A stretch of 61,690 nt of DNA from Acidobacteriota bacterium (GCA_003225055.1 QIAU01000140.1:1-61690), one strand, 5' to 3'. Positions 8,623 through 17,251 are shown, counted from the first letter of the stretch. The notes: a model not told the origin generated them from the sequence alone. Numbers and translations: made by a program.

Positions 8623-8781
8623 CTAGCGTCCGGCCGGGTGACCCTGCTCGTTGTCGTCGTCCTGCAGGAGGTGGGCGATGGAGCGTAGTTCCTCAGCCGC
8701 TTCTTGCAACTGAGTGATCTGCTTGCCCAGAACTTCCAATTGGGTCTTCTTGCGTCGCAACACTTCGTTAATATCTTTCAC
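8623..8781 (-). CDS. Small coiled-coil protein of unknown function
   Basis: A GTG at 8781 sits behind a strong GGAGGAACC ribosome site and begins VKDINEVLRRKKTQLEVL, giving 52 residues. Nearly the whole protein is a charged heptad-like helix (LEVLGKQITQLQEAAEELRS) with an acidic C-terminus. A longer upstream frame adds a low-complexity stretch without a ribosome site. Short proteins of the type KDI-x-EVLR-KK-x-LE are, as far as I recall, common in Acidobacteriota. No function known. Confidence 0.6.
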   Translation of the reverse strand: MKDINEVLRRKKTQLEVLGKQITQLQEAAEELRSIAHLLQDDDNEQGHPAGR

Positions 8782-8923
8782 GGTTCCTCCTGCGGAGGCA
8801 CTGTACGGCGTGCCCGCCACCTGCGTCAACGACCCAAAGTACCCTCTCATTACGGCAGTAACTTGCTCCTGCCAAGAGCTGGATTACTATCGATTTTTGG
8901 GGACAAGCAGGTCGGAGTAAAGT

Positions 8924-9669
8924 ATGGAGTCGATGGAAGTTGGTACCGTGGAGCAAGGTGAGGCAACGGCTAAACTGCCCTCTCCCGTTTCCGTTTCACC
9001 GCTAAAACGCCTCACCGCCGCCGACGTGCAGAATATCGCAGATGTAAACCGCGAGCTTTGGCTCCTGCTTTCGCTCTACCTGCTGGCTGCCCTCCTGAAT
9101 TCGATGCTCGACTCACGCCGCATGCTGCTGGGCCTGTATACCCTACCCACATTGTTTTCGGCCTATGTGTCCGGCCGCAGCCATGCCAGGTTAACCGCTT
9201 TGGGCAGCGTTCTGGTGGTGCTGATCACGTACTTCATTCCAGTGCTCTTCGCCCGGCGTGGAGGCGATCTAGGCAAGCTCGACATCAGCCGCGAAATTCT
9301 TTATAAGGCTGCGCGCTTGACTTCCGATGAATATCAAGACCTCCAGAAACACGTTGGTGTCCAGATGCTGCGCCCTGTGGGCGGGCCGCTCGGGCGAATC
9401 CTCCTATCATCATCTCATCCTGGCTCACCAGGACAAGTTCGATGGCACCGGCTACCACCCCAGGCAGGGGAGGAAGCCGGAATCCTTACCGTGGCCGATG
9501 TTTACGCCCCCTGACCAGCGACCGTCCTTACCGAAAGGCCATGTCGCCGTTTGAGGCTAAGGAAGCTATCGTGAAGAGTGCCGGGTCAGACTTCGATCCG
9601 AAGGTCGTGGAGGCGTTCGCGGTGTGCTTCCGCCAGGGCTACGTGGATGTTCCCGAAGTGCTGGGGTAG
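8924..9669 (+). pseudogene. HD-GYP phosphodiesterase, degraded by frameshifts and deletion
   Basis: The 5' part encodes a membrane sensor-like region (residues about 45-110, several hydrophobic helices), then jumps to DLGKLDISREILYKAARLT, a remnant of the HD-GYP core with the HD-box His missing. Downstream the homology moves between frames: HQDKFDGTGYHP (HD-GYP box, second frame), ILTVADVY (first frame), then TSDRPYRKAMSPFEAKEAIV (third frame) to the stop at 9669. At least three frameshifts plus an internal deletion mean no working cyclic di-GMP phosphodiesterase. A start near 8924 has GGAGT upstream. This is the first of three consecutive broken genes. Confidence 0.85.
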
Positions 9670-10062
9670 TAGGGGCAGTCGAGCGTTGTCCTGACTTGTG
9701 TAGGACCTTGCCGGGCTGACTCGCGCCGCTGAGCCGCTTTCGGCCAGAAGCGGGCTCCTGGCCTGGAATTTGTCCTACAATGGGAACATTAATTCTTTTG
9801 GTACCTTAGAGTTAGAAATGATCAAATTTCCTGAGTTTGTGCTTGATTCCGTTTGACTTAGGAGGAAAGTTGCCCTAAAATTTTACGTTTCCATTTCCAC
9901 CAAGGTTGCAAGTGGTAGGGCCTCCGGTTTAGTTCTGGAAGCGCAAGCAGTTGCGTGAATCCCGGGTGTGGTCAGGCGAATCTAACCTTTGAGAACTAGC
10001 GGGGGAAACTTAGGGAAGAAGAAGAAGTCAAATTCATTCGAAGCAAGAGGGACATAATCTTC
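9670..10062. other. Intergenic region with a promoter and long 5' leader
   Basis: No gene seen. The right half would be the untranslated leader of the 75-residue protein if the promoter at 9853-9881 is used. Confidence 0.5.
9853..9881 (+). promoter_or_regulatory. Sigma70-type promoter for the 75-residue protein gene
   Basis: TTGACT at 9853-9858 and TAAAAT at 9876-9881 with a 17-nt spacer; each box matches consensus at five of six positions. Transcription would start near 9888 and leave roughly 175 nt of leader before ATG 10063. Confidence 0.6.
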
Positions 10063-10290
10063 ATGGCAAAGCGACGCGGAAATCCGAACTGGGGGAAGCC
10101 TGAGCCGATCGGGCCCATCACCCCCACCATCACTGAATTCGAGCAGGTGGTACGCGAGTATAAGCTGGCCCCCGATCAGTACTTGCGGTCTACCCGCCTG
10201 CGCGAGTGGGCCCGCCGCAACAAGAACTCCAAGTACATTCCGGAGCCGCTGCTGGAAGCTTGGGGATTTGAGATCGAATCTACGCTCTAA
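10063..10290 (+). CDS. Small conserved-looking protein of unknown function
   Basis: 75 residues starting MAKRRGNPNWGKPEPIGP, then a helical, charged segment (FEQVVREYKLAPDQYLRS, LREWARRNKNSKYIPE) ending GFEIESTL. The Asn-Pro-Asn-Trp-Gly-Lys N-terminus and the compact size recall a short protein type I associate with Acidobacteriota; I know no function for it. It has its own near-consensus promoter and an intrinsic terminator 24 bp after the stop, so it is a monocistronic, probably well-expressed gene amid decayed neighbours. Confidence 0.75.
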   Translation: MAKRRGNPNWGKPEPIGPITPTITEFEQVVREYKLAPDQYLRSTRLREWARRNKNSKYIPEPLLEAWGFEIESTL

Positions 10291-10313
10291 CTGAGGGCGT
10301 CGTCGAGCATTGA

Positions 10314-10339
10314 GGGTCGCCGATGAGGCGGCCCTTTTT
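10314..10339 (+). terminator. Rho-independent terminator
   Basis: GGGTCGCC (10314-10321) pairs with GGCGGCCC (10327-10334), 8 bp with one T-G wobble, around a GATGA loop and followed by TTTTT. It ends the 75-residue protein transcript. Confidence 0.85.
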
Positions 10340-10368
10340 GCTGGATTCTTCTCTGGGCCGGGACTCGG

Positions 10369-10979
10369 ATGTTTAGCGCCGTAAAATTGCCGCCAGAGGA
10401 ACTAGCTGGGGTGCTGGCCGCTACCAGCTTCGCCGCCGGGCTGAACCTTTACGCGACGGTGGCAACCGTGGGACTGGTATCGCGCACCGGGCTGGTAGAG
10501 CTTCCCCCCCACTCCACCTTCTTACCAGTTGGTACATGATTGGGGCCTCCGCTCTGTTGTTCGGGGTCGAGTTCTTCGCCGACAAGATACCTGCCTTCGA
10601 TCTGGTCTGGAATGCCCTGCACACGTTTGTGCGAGCGCCGGCGGCCGCGCTGTTGGCTTACCGGGCAACGGCACAGCTTTCTCCTGGAAAACAGTTGCTG
10701 GCCGCTCTGGCCGGCGGCCTGATCGCGTTTGCCGCGCATGGCGGAAAGACCGCAGTTCGTGCCGCCGTCACTCCATCTCCCGAGCCCCTGTCCAATATCT
10801 CTCTTAGCTTGGGCGAAGACGTTTTCGCGATTTTTCTAACCTGGTTTGCGACAAAGCATCCCTACCTGGCGGGCGGCATCGTGCTTTGGCTGCTGGTCGT
10901 CATCGTGGTGGTGATCCGCTGGGTTTTGCGCGCATTGAGCGCCTTGCTCGGCGAGGCTCGAAGGCGAATCGCTTCGTGA
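10369..10979 (+). pseudogene. DUF4126 membrane protein gene with a frameshift in a C7 tract
   Basis: From ATG 10369 the frame reads MFSAVKLPPEELAGVLAA, then AGLNLYATVATVGLVSRTGL up to ...VELPP at the run of seven C (10504-10510). There the DUF4126 homology moves to another frame and continues LHLLTSWYMIGASALLFGVE to the stop at 10979. Eight C would restore one continuous product of about 203 residues with several membrane helices. The cause could be a true frameshift, a sequencing error in the homopolymer, or slippage. An internal ATG at 10536 could yield only the C-terminal 147 residues. The following BrkB gene begins 3 bp downstream and is also broken. Confidence 0.8.
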
Positions 10980-10982
10980 ATT

Positions 10983-12063
10983 ATGAGGAACGGTGCCCCA
11001 AGGCTTGACACCATGGGCTTTACTCTTGCGCCGACGGCACCGCTGAGCGGTGCTCCGAGAAACCATTATTCTTCTGGGATTTCGGCGCTCCAACGCACTC
11101 GGCTCAGCCGCTCCGGAGTTAGAGTTGCCCGCAAACGGCTCCGGAGCGTGCCCGCATCTAAGGGTTTGGTGCGGATAGCCGACTTAAGACGTGCGCTGGT
11201 TCGGACCTACACGGATGTCATGCGGAACCATACTCTGCAAATGGCGGCCGCCCTGTCCTACTACTTTGTGTTGTCGCTGTTCCCGGCCTTGATCTTCCTG
11301 TCTGCCTGTCTGCGGTTGTAGCGTATCTACCGGTGCCGGACCTCTTCAACCAATCGCTGGGCTGATGTCGCATTTTTTGCCAGGCGATAGCATGGGCCTG
11401 GTTCGGAGAGTCCTATCCGACGTGATCACACCCAATCGGGGAACCTTCCTCTCGTTCGGAATCCTGGGTACGATATGGGCGGCTTCGGGTGGTTTTGCTG
11501 CAGCTATCGAAGCTTTGGATCTGGCTTATGAAGTCCAGGATGACCGTCCGTTCTGGAAAACGCGACCGCTGGCGATTGGGTTGGCGTTTCTCACCGGAGT
11601 TCTGCTGCTGATTGCGCTCTCGGTGATGGTAGTGGGTCCACGTTTTGGGGAATGGCTTGCGGCTCGAGTTCACCTTTCCGGCTTGTTCGTTTTTCTGTGG
11701 CCCTACATTCACTGGACCGTCGCCGTAGGATTCACGATTCTTGCCGTTGAGGCTCTCTATTTTCTCGCTCCCAATGTGAAACAGCGCTTTCTGGCAACAC
11801 TACCAGGTGCAGCGCTGGCGGTTGGCTCCTGGATCGGCTTGTCTTACCTGTTGGGGGTCTACTTTCGTCAGTTCGCGAACTTCAATAAGACTTATGGCAC
11901 GCTGGGTGCCGCCATGGCGCTGGTGACGTGGCTCTATTGGACAGGTTTTGCCATGCTGGTGGGCGCCGAGTTGAATGCGGAACTGGCCAAAAAAAGCAAA
12001 GAGGGCAACCCGGAAGAGAAACGCGAACCAGAGGACATCACCAAAATTGACTTGGCCGCATAA
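10983..12063 (+). pseudogene. YihY/BrkB-family membrane protein, broken by two frameshifts
   Basis: The N-terminal piece (from ATG 10983, or a downstream GTG beginning VRIADLRR) contains TLQMAAALSYYFVLSLFPAL, the hallmark of the YihY/UPF0761 (formerly RNase BN) family. An 8-bp tandem duplication at 11297-11312 then shifts the frame. VVAYLPVPDLFNQSLG continues in a second frame, and a one-base loss just before 11365 shifts it again into LMSHFLPGD and an otherwise intact C-terminal part (six-helix core, NFNKTYGTLGAAMALVTWLY) to 12063. The reading frame is otherwise well kept, so inactivation looks recent. Confidence 0.85.
11297..11312 (+). repeat. 8-bp tandem duplication inside the BrkB-like gene
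   Basis: CCTGTCTG occurs twice in direct succession (11297-11304 and 11305-11312). Removing one copy joins ...IFLSA to VVAYLPVP in one frame, so the duplication is the visible cause of the first frameshift. Confidence 0.9.
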
Positions 12064-12065
12064 TT

Positions 12066-12485
12066 CTACGCGATGCGTTTGGTTTGCTCTCCAGGTTCTG
12101 AATCATCGAGCGGAGCAAACAGGGTTCGCAGGTTCAGCAGCTGCTCAATTACCTTTAATAGATGACGAGGAGGCTCACTCTTGGAGATAAAAGCGTCTAC
12201 CGCCTGCAACAACGTTTCCGAAAGTTCTTCGTCGGCCGACAGCATCGCGATCGGAACGTCACCTTTGCTTGCCTTCATTCGTCGCGCTACGACATCTCCG
12301 TTCATTTCCGGCATGTGAAAATCCAAAAGGACCAGGTCCACCGGATTTGTGACAAATAGCCGCAAAGCTTCTTGTGGGCTGGTCGTGACCAACACTTCGC
12401 ATCCGTGTCCCTCCAAAAGTTGCTTGCGGCCTTCGAGTGCATTCCGTTCATCGTCAAGGCAGAGGATTAAAGATCTTCGGGCCAT
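12066..12485 (-). CDS. Single-domain response regulator (receiver only)
   Basis: ATG 12485 follows AAGGAG and gives 139 residues comprising one receiver domain: acidic pair in LILCLDDE, phospho-acceptor Asp in DLVLLDFHMPEMNG, conserved Ser/Thr region AMLSAD, and Lys in FISKSEPP. A short Asp/Glu-rich tail has no output domain. Such proteins pass phosphate to, or allosterically control, another protein. It ends 2 bp from the convergent BrkB-like gene and lies downstream of the pseudokinase gene on the same strand, but a 240-bp gap suggests its own promoter. Its partner kinase cannot be named. Confidence 0.88.
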   Translation of the reverse strand: MARRSLILCLDDERNALEGRKQLLEGHGCEVLVTTSPQEALRLFVTNPVDLVLLDFHMPEMNGDVVARRMKASKGDVPIAMLSADEELSETLLQAVDAFISKSEPPRHLLKVIEQLLNLRTLFAPLDDSEPGEQTKRIA

Positions 12486-12724
12486 GGCTTGCTCCTTTTG
12501 CTCAGAGGTGGGCAAGATCAATGTATTACGGCTGCGCCATGCTGAGGGAATGTCTTTTCGAGACCTATTAGCCGCAGGCACGATGCGTGCCAAACGCAAG
12601 ATGCGGCAGACTAAGCTCTTTAGGCGAAAAAGTGCTGGGGGAAGCAATCCTTACACAGCTAGGACGGACACACTAGGGTGTAAAAGGTACAGAGTCCGAG
12701 GCATAACTCTTCTCGAGACAGCGG

Positions 12725-14098
12725 CTAGCGCGTCGCCTGAACCGGAGTGACGTCGGCCCCGGTTCTCCGAAAACCGAAGCGCAAAACCCAGTCTCGCGGC
12801 TCCGGCGCCGGTCGGAATTTCCACTTTTTTGCAGCCTGCATGGCAAGGCGAGCGAAGTAACTGCTCGGACCGACAGAATCGAACTCCGCGCTCGCCACGT
12901 TGCCAGACAGATCTACGTGAACTCTAATTGTGACTCGTAGGGTTCCTTCAATCGTCTTTCTCGCACTCTCGGGAATCGTAGGCAAGACCCGTGCAACGAT
13001 GCCGGACCGCGGCGGGATATTGCCGGTTTCCGCAATTCTCGCGTCCCCAGACTGTGGTCGAGCAGGGGTAGGCTTGGCGGGCACTCTTGACGGCTCGGGT
13101 GCGTTCAGGGTTAAACTCTGTTCCGCTTTCGGCCGAGCTTTCCGCTGCTCAGGCCTGGCCGGAGCAGGTGGCACCAGCTTCTGAGTTCGATGCAAGAATC
13201 GCGGATCTGCCACTAGCACGGCGATGATCACGAAAGCGGCAACGATTGGGAGAATGAGACGACGCCTTAGCGCGGCATCGTGGGATTCGGGAGCGCCCTG
13301 GTCTGGCGCTGGCAATGCCCGCTTGAGCTTTGCCGTGATTGCCGTAAGGGTCGCCCGCTGCCGAGGATCGCGGTGCAGACATGCACTCGCAATTTCACGA
13401 AAGGGTTCTGGCAATTTCTGCGGCACAACCGGCTCGGCGCTGGCGTTAGAAGGCGGTAGATGTTGCGTCAACGCTTCGACCAGCGTGACACCGAGCGACC
13501 AAACGTCCGCGGCCGGCGAAATTTGTCCCCTTGCCCGCTCCGGCGCATCGCAGGCACTGTTCTTCCCTGCTCCCTGATAGGGTTCGCCCGGGCGCGACAA
13601 CCCATCGCTGGAGAGTTTGAGCTGCTCTTTGACGGCCAGGATGTTGCTTGGCTTTAAGCGACCATGCACAAAACCCTGCTGGTGAAGGTAGGCAAGTGCC
13701 TCAAGCGTTGGCTCGAGCAGATCGCGCGCCTCGACCTCAGTCAGTGCGCGAAGGGGAAGAACCTGCGCCAAGTTCTCTTCCGCGTACTCCATGACCACGA
13801 AAATGAACTCGCTGTTGCCGAGCCGGCAGCGTCCCACGTCGAAGAGCCGAATTAGATGGGGGTGCGACAGCAGTGCGGCCGAACTCCAGAGAGCGAGCTG
13901 GCGATCTGCGTTCGCCGAGCCTGCCGGAATCAGCTTTATGGTAGCTTTCTGGCTCTCGCGTTCGGTTAGGAACGTAGCGCTCTGGTCTGAGCCACCCAAG
14001 CACTGGCGCAGGGGGAATTTGCCGGTGACCGACTGACCTAACCATCGGTCCCACACTTTGGCCCGCCCCGTTTCTCCCGACATAAGGACAGAGATCAT
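12725..14098 (-). CDS. Pseudokinase - membrane helix - TonB C-terminal domain fusion
   Basis: The start at 14098 overlaps the stop of the upstream gene as ATGA, suggesting translational coupling; ATG 14083 is an alternative. The 457-residue product has a Ser/Thr-kinase fold (about 15-265) with the ATP Lys near 55 (KATIKLIP). The catalytic HRD is HGR (HGRLKPSN, about 145) and DFG is replaced by SSDG (about 163), so both catalytic Asp are missing. A single membrane helix (about 280-297) and a long Pro/Ala/Lys linker follow. The C-terminus (about 370-445, GTLRVTIRVHVDLSGNVASA, then AAKKWKFRPAP) is a TonB/TolA-type domain. This arrangement would place the kinase-like part in the cytoplasm and the TonB-like part in the periplasm. 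It is likely a signalling or scaffold protein rather than an active kinase. Confidence 0.8.
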   Translation of the reverse strand: MISVLMSGETGRAKVWDRWLGQSVTGKFPLRQCLGGSDQSATFLTERESQKATIKLIPAGSANADRQLALWSSAALLSHPHLIRLFDVGRCRLGNSEFIFVVMEYAEENLAQVLPLRALTEVEARDLLEPTLEALAYLHQQGFVHGRLKPSNILAVKEQLKLSSDGLSRPGEPYQGAGKNSACDAPERARGQISPAADVWSLGVTLVEALTQHLPPSNASAEPVVPQKLPEPFREIASACLHRDPRQRATLTAITAKLKRALPAPDQGAPESHDAALRRRLILPIVAAFVIIAVLVADPRFLHRTQKLVPPAPARPEQRKARPKAEQSLTLNAPEPSRVPAKPTPARPQSGDARIAETGNIPPRSGIVARVLPTIPESARKTIEGTLRVTIRVHVDLSGNVASAEFDSVGPSSYFARLAMQAAKKWKFRPAPEPRDWVLRFGFRRTGADVTPVQATR

Positions 14099-15123
14099 TT
14101 TATCTTGCTGGTTTCTGGGTGCTCTCTGATGGCTGTCCGCGGGGTTGCGACCGCCACCTTGTTCACGCCGCTGCACGCCAGATAGACTCGCCCGTCCCAG
14201 CTCGCCGCCATATTGCGGACCACCCCACCGCCGGAAGGAATCTCTCGCTCGGCGAATGTCTTCGTCTTGGGGTCGAAGCGCACCAAGGTGTTGGGCTGCA
14301 CGCCCGACTCGCTATACCAGATCATACCGTCCGGTGTGGTGGTGATACCGTATGGCCGCGAGCTGGAGCCGCCAGGAGAAGCCCATTCTCGAACCTTTCC
14401 GGTTCGGGGATCAAAGTGCCCCAAGTATCCTCGGGCGTAATCGGAGTAGTAAATGGTGTTGTCGGTAGCCAGCGTCAAACGGCGAGGCCGGGCGCCCTCG
14501 GGCAGCGGATATTCACGGATGGCCATCGATTTAGGATCAATGCTGGCCAGTTTATTGGTGCCGAATTCGCAGAAAAAGGGGGTGTCGTCGGAGGTGACCA
14601 CAATGCCGTAGGGCACGGCGTGGGCAGTCGGGACTTCTTTGACCTTAATCTCGCCCGATTTCGGATCCAGTCGCCCGATGAAGTTCGATTCCTCCAGGGT
14701 GAACCATAAAATTCCCGACTGATCGAACACCGGGGTGTGAGGATCTTTGGCGCGCGGATCAGGGATGCGATACTCGGTGACCGCGCCGGTATGTGGATCG
14801 AGCTTGCCGATATAGCCCTTAAAAATCGCCGCAAACCAGATGCCGCCATCCTTATCGGCGACCAGCCCGTGTGGCCCGGAATCCGGCGTTTTCAGCGGGA
14901 ACTCCTTAAACTGCCCTGTCTTCAGGTCCAGGCGTCCAAGCTTGTTGGCCATCTGTTCGGTCACCCAAAGGGAATCGTCGGCGCCCACGGCAGGATCATG
15001 GGGGCGCGCATGTGGGGTAGGAATGTCGTACTCTTTGATTTCAATCTGCAAGGAGCTGGTGGCAGCCGGTAGTGCCATCGTGAACAGTAGGGCGGCAAGA
15101 GCATAGCGATTTTGCATAACCAC
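14095..15123 (-). CDS. Secreted Vgb-like (virginiamycin B lyase family) beta-propeller
   Basis: 342 residues with a signal peptide (ALAALLFTMALPAATSS) and repeated blades of the form GRLDPKSGEIK, GKLDPHTGAVTEYRIPDP, GHFDPRTGKVREW, each with an I/L-W-F/Y-T/S strand (GILWFTLEE, GMIWYSESG). This is the streptogramin-lyase-like/NHL propeller fold. In bacteria outside antibiotic resistance such propellers are mostly of unknown substrate, so lyase activity should not be assumed. The gene overlaps the pseudokinase gene by four bases, so the two are probably co-expressed, perhaps as a periplasmic sensor and its membrane partner (inference). Confidence 0.8.
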   Translation of the reverse strand: MVMQNRYALAALLFTMALPAATSSLQIEIKEYDIPTPHARPHDPAVGADDSLWVTEQMANKLGRLDLKTGQFKEFPLKTPDSGPHGLVADKDGGIWFAAIFKGYIGKLDPHTGAVTEYRIPDPRAKDPHTPVFDQSGILWFTLEESNFIGRLDPKSGEIKVKEVPTAHAVPYGIVVTSDDTPFFCEFGTNKLASIDPKSMAIREYPLPEGARPRRLTLATDNTIYYSDYARGYLGHFDPRTGKVREWASPGGSSSRPYGITTTPDGMIWYSESGVQPNTLVRFDPKTKTFAEREIPSGGGVVRNMAASWDGRVYLACSGVNKVAVATPRTAIREHPETSKIK

Positions 15124-15294
15124 CCCTCTAGCGCATGGGATTGACGCTGGAAGCGTATAAATTAAATTATACGGCTATAGCGAGTGTCGAATGCCATCCC
15201 CATCGCCTACAGCATTGTCTGTATTTACCCTGTGTTTGTCTGCGGACAACAATTGCCAAGTTGTCTCTCGTCTTGCTCGCATCGGAGTCGCGCT

Positions 15295-15978
15295 ATGAAG
15301 GAATGGTCACCTCCTACGTCGATAGCGGAAGGCAAGAGCCTGATGCCGGTGCGAATTCTGCTGGCCGACGATCACGAAGTAGTTCGCGAAGGGTTTCGGG
15401 CGCTGTTGGAAGACCACGGGTTCCAGGTTGTGGGTGAAGCCTCCGACGGCTTCGAAGCAGTCCGGTTAGCCAAGGAATTTAAGCCGGCGATTGGAGTACT
15501 TGATCTCTCCATGCCGTTGCTCGGCGGCATCCAGGCTTGCCGGGAGATCGCGAAGGTCTCTCCGTTTACCCGCACCATCATTCTTACGATGTATCGTGAC
15601 GACCAGTATGTGCTGGACGCGCTGCGGGCAGGGGTCTCCGGCTACATACTGAAATCGCGCGCGGGAAAAGACCTAATTGAGGCGATTCGGGCGGTCTCTG
15701 CCGGCTCTACTTATCTCGGCCCCGAAGTCTCTCAGGCGGTGGTGAAAGCTTATCAAGCCAGTGGCCAGGAGCCTGCCCATTCCAACCTCAGTTCGCGTGA
15801 AACTCAAGTGCTCCAGCTGGTGGCGCAGGGCAAGAGCACCAAGGAAGTGGCGTCTACGCTGGGAATCAGCGTTAAGACCGCCTCCGCGCACCGCGCCAGC
15901 CTGATGAGAAAACTGGATATTCATGAAACTGCGGGACTTGTCCGCTATGCGATCCGAGTCGGGTTGATCGCTGCGTAG
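15295..15978 (+). CDS. NarL/FixJ-type response regulator
   Basis: From ATG 15295 (GGAG seven nt upstream) the product is 227 residues; ATG 15343, giving MPVRILLADDHEVVREGF, is an equally good domain start. The receiver has the DD acidic pair, phospho-acceptor Asp in VLDLSMP and Lys in YILKSRAG. A LuxR-type HTH closes the protein (LSSRETQVLQLVAQGKSTKE, VKTASAHRASLMRKLDI). It probably activates or represses transcription after phosphorylation by an unidentified kinase. A close paralogue lies 270 bp downstream, but the gap and a separate ribosome site suggest independent units. Confidence 0.9.
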   Translation: MKEWSPPTSIAEGKSLMPVRILLADDHEVVREGFRALLEDHGFQVVGEASDGFEAVRLAKEFKPAIGVLDLSMPLLGGIQACREIAKVSPFTRTIILTMYRDDQYVLDALRAGVSGYILKSRAGKDLIEAIRAVSAGSTYLGPEVSQAVVKAYQASGQEPAHSNLSSRETQVLQLVAQGKSTKEVASTLGISVKTASAHRASLMRKLDIHETAGLVRYAIRVGLIAA

Positions 15979-16245
15979 CTGTTCCTCGGCCCGAGCTTTT
16001 CCACAGATCAATAGGGCACTTTACCTACTCCGACTTGGGTATCTTTTCCCTGTAAAAACCAGCACATCGCTAATTGCCGTCTCCTCCTCTCATACCTATA
16101 CTGCATATATGCCGAAGAGGCCGCCACGCCCCGGTGTTCCGGGAAAAATGGCAGCCCCCGGCACATTTACAGAATTCCAGGGGGCTCGGCCGTGCCGATT
16201 GTCACCTCTGGCTTCGAGTTGGCCTCGATTCGCAGGAGGAAGTTA

Positions 16246-16992
16246 ATGCCTAAGCTCCGAATTTTGATTGCTGATGACCACGAAGTTGTCCGGCATGGCT
16301 TACGTGTGCTGCTGGAATCGCGACCCGGATGGGAAGTCTGCGGAGAAGCCGCGGATGGATGGGAAGCGGTGAGCAAGGTTTCCGACCTGAAGCCGGATAT
16401 CGTCGCGCTCGATATTGGAATGCCGAACCTGAACGGTCTCGACGCTGCGCGTCAGATTCTGCGCCGCGCGCCTCACCAGAAAATCCTTTTCATGACCATC
16501 TATGAATCCGAGCAGGTGATACGCGCAGTGCGGGAAACAGGCGCCCGTGGGCTGATCCTGAAGTCTGATGCGGCACGGGAGCTGATGAACGCTGTCGAAG
16601 CCTTGCAGCACAACTCCACGTTCTTTTCCACCCGAGTTGCGCAGACATGTTTCAGTACCAGCCTGCGAGGCCGGCATCGCTCGAACGGTAAGGACGTCCT
16701 GACTCGACGCGAGCGCCAGGTTGTGCAGTTACTGGCGGAGGGAAAGAGTACCAAAGAGGTGGCGCTGATTCTTCAGCTAAGTGTGAAGACGGCGGAGACT
16801 CACCGCAGCAATATCATGGGCAAACTAGGGCTGCACTCGATTAGCGAGGTAGTTCTGTATGCAGTGCGGAACAATATTGTGCAGGCTCTTAGCCCTTCCG
16901 CGCCGGCCCTGAACCTTGAGGATCAGCCCTCGGATGACGATGAGATCCCCACGTCGACGGCAGCGGCTTCGGGAGGTTCACTCGCCGAATAG
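16246..16992 (+). CDS. NarL/FixJ-type response regulator
   Basis: ATG 16246 follows AGGAGG and begins MPKLRILIADDHEVVRHGL; 248 residues. The receiver has DD, phospho-acceptor Asp in IVALDIGMPNLNG and Lys in LILKSDAA. The LuxR-type HTH reads LTRRERQVVQLLAEGKSTKE and VKTAETHRSNIMGKLGL. The C-terminal 30 residues are a disordered acidic/Ser-Ala tail (DQPSDDDEIPTSTAAASGG) that its upstream paralogue lacks. Same family and orientation as the gene at 15295, probably an old duplication. Target genes unknown. Confidence 0.92.
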   Translation: MPKLRILIADDHEVVRHGLRVLLESRPGWEVCGEAADGWEAVSKVSDLKPDIVALDIGMPNLNGLDAARQILRRAPHQKILFMTIYESEQVIRAVRETGARGLILKSDAARELMNAVEALQHNSTFFSTRVAQTCFSTSLRGRHRSNGKDVLTRRERQVVQLLAEGKSTKEVALILQLSVKTAETHRSNIMGKLGLHSISEVVLYAVRNNIVQALSPSAPALNLEDQPSDDDEIPTSTAAASGGSLAE

Positions 16993-17062
16993 TACGCAGG
17001 AGGTGGATTCATGGAACTCGAGGAACGCGTCGGAAAGTGTAACAGAGAGGAATAAATTGATT

Positions 17063-17251
17063 ATGGTCATGAACGAACAGGATTGGAACGAACTGCGGCC
17101 CGGGCCGGTCGACAAGCGAGATCCGGGAGAGCTGGCCAGGCTCATCAATAAGCTGGAACTAGCGGCGCGCCGAGAGCAGGAGCAGGTGAAACGAAAACTG
17201 AGTCGCCGCATCGAGACTTATCGCCGGCTGCGAGAACGTAAGGGCCGGTAA
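17063..17251 (+). CDS. Small basic coiled-coil protein of unknown function
   Basis: 62 residues from ATG 17063 (AGAGG about 12 nt upstream; TTG 17057 and ATG 17069 are alternatives). An acidic start (NEQDWNELRPGP) leads into a long charged helix, LARLINKLELAARREQEQ, then KRKLSRRIETYRRLRERK. The helical, Arg/Lys-rich composition suggests a coiled coil or nucleic-acid binding; no family recognised. It lies 70 bp after the NarL-type regulator and may be read from the same transcript. Confidence 0.5.
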   Translation: MVMNEQDWNELRPGPVDKRDPGELARLINKLELAARREQEQVKRKLSRRIETYRRLRERKGR

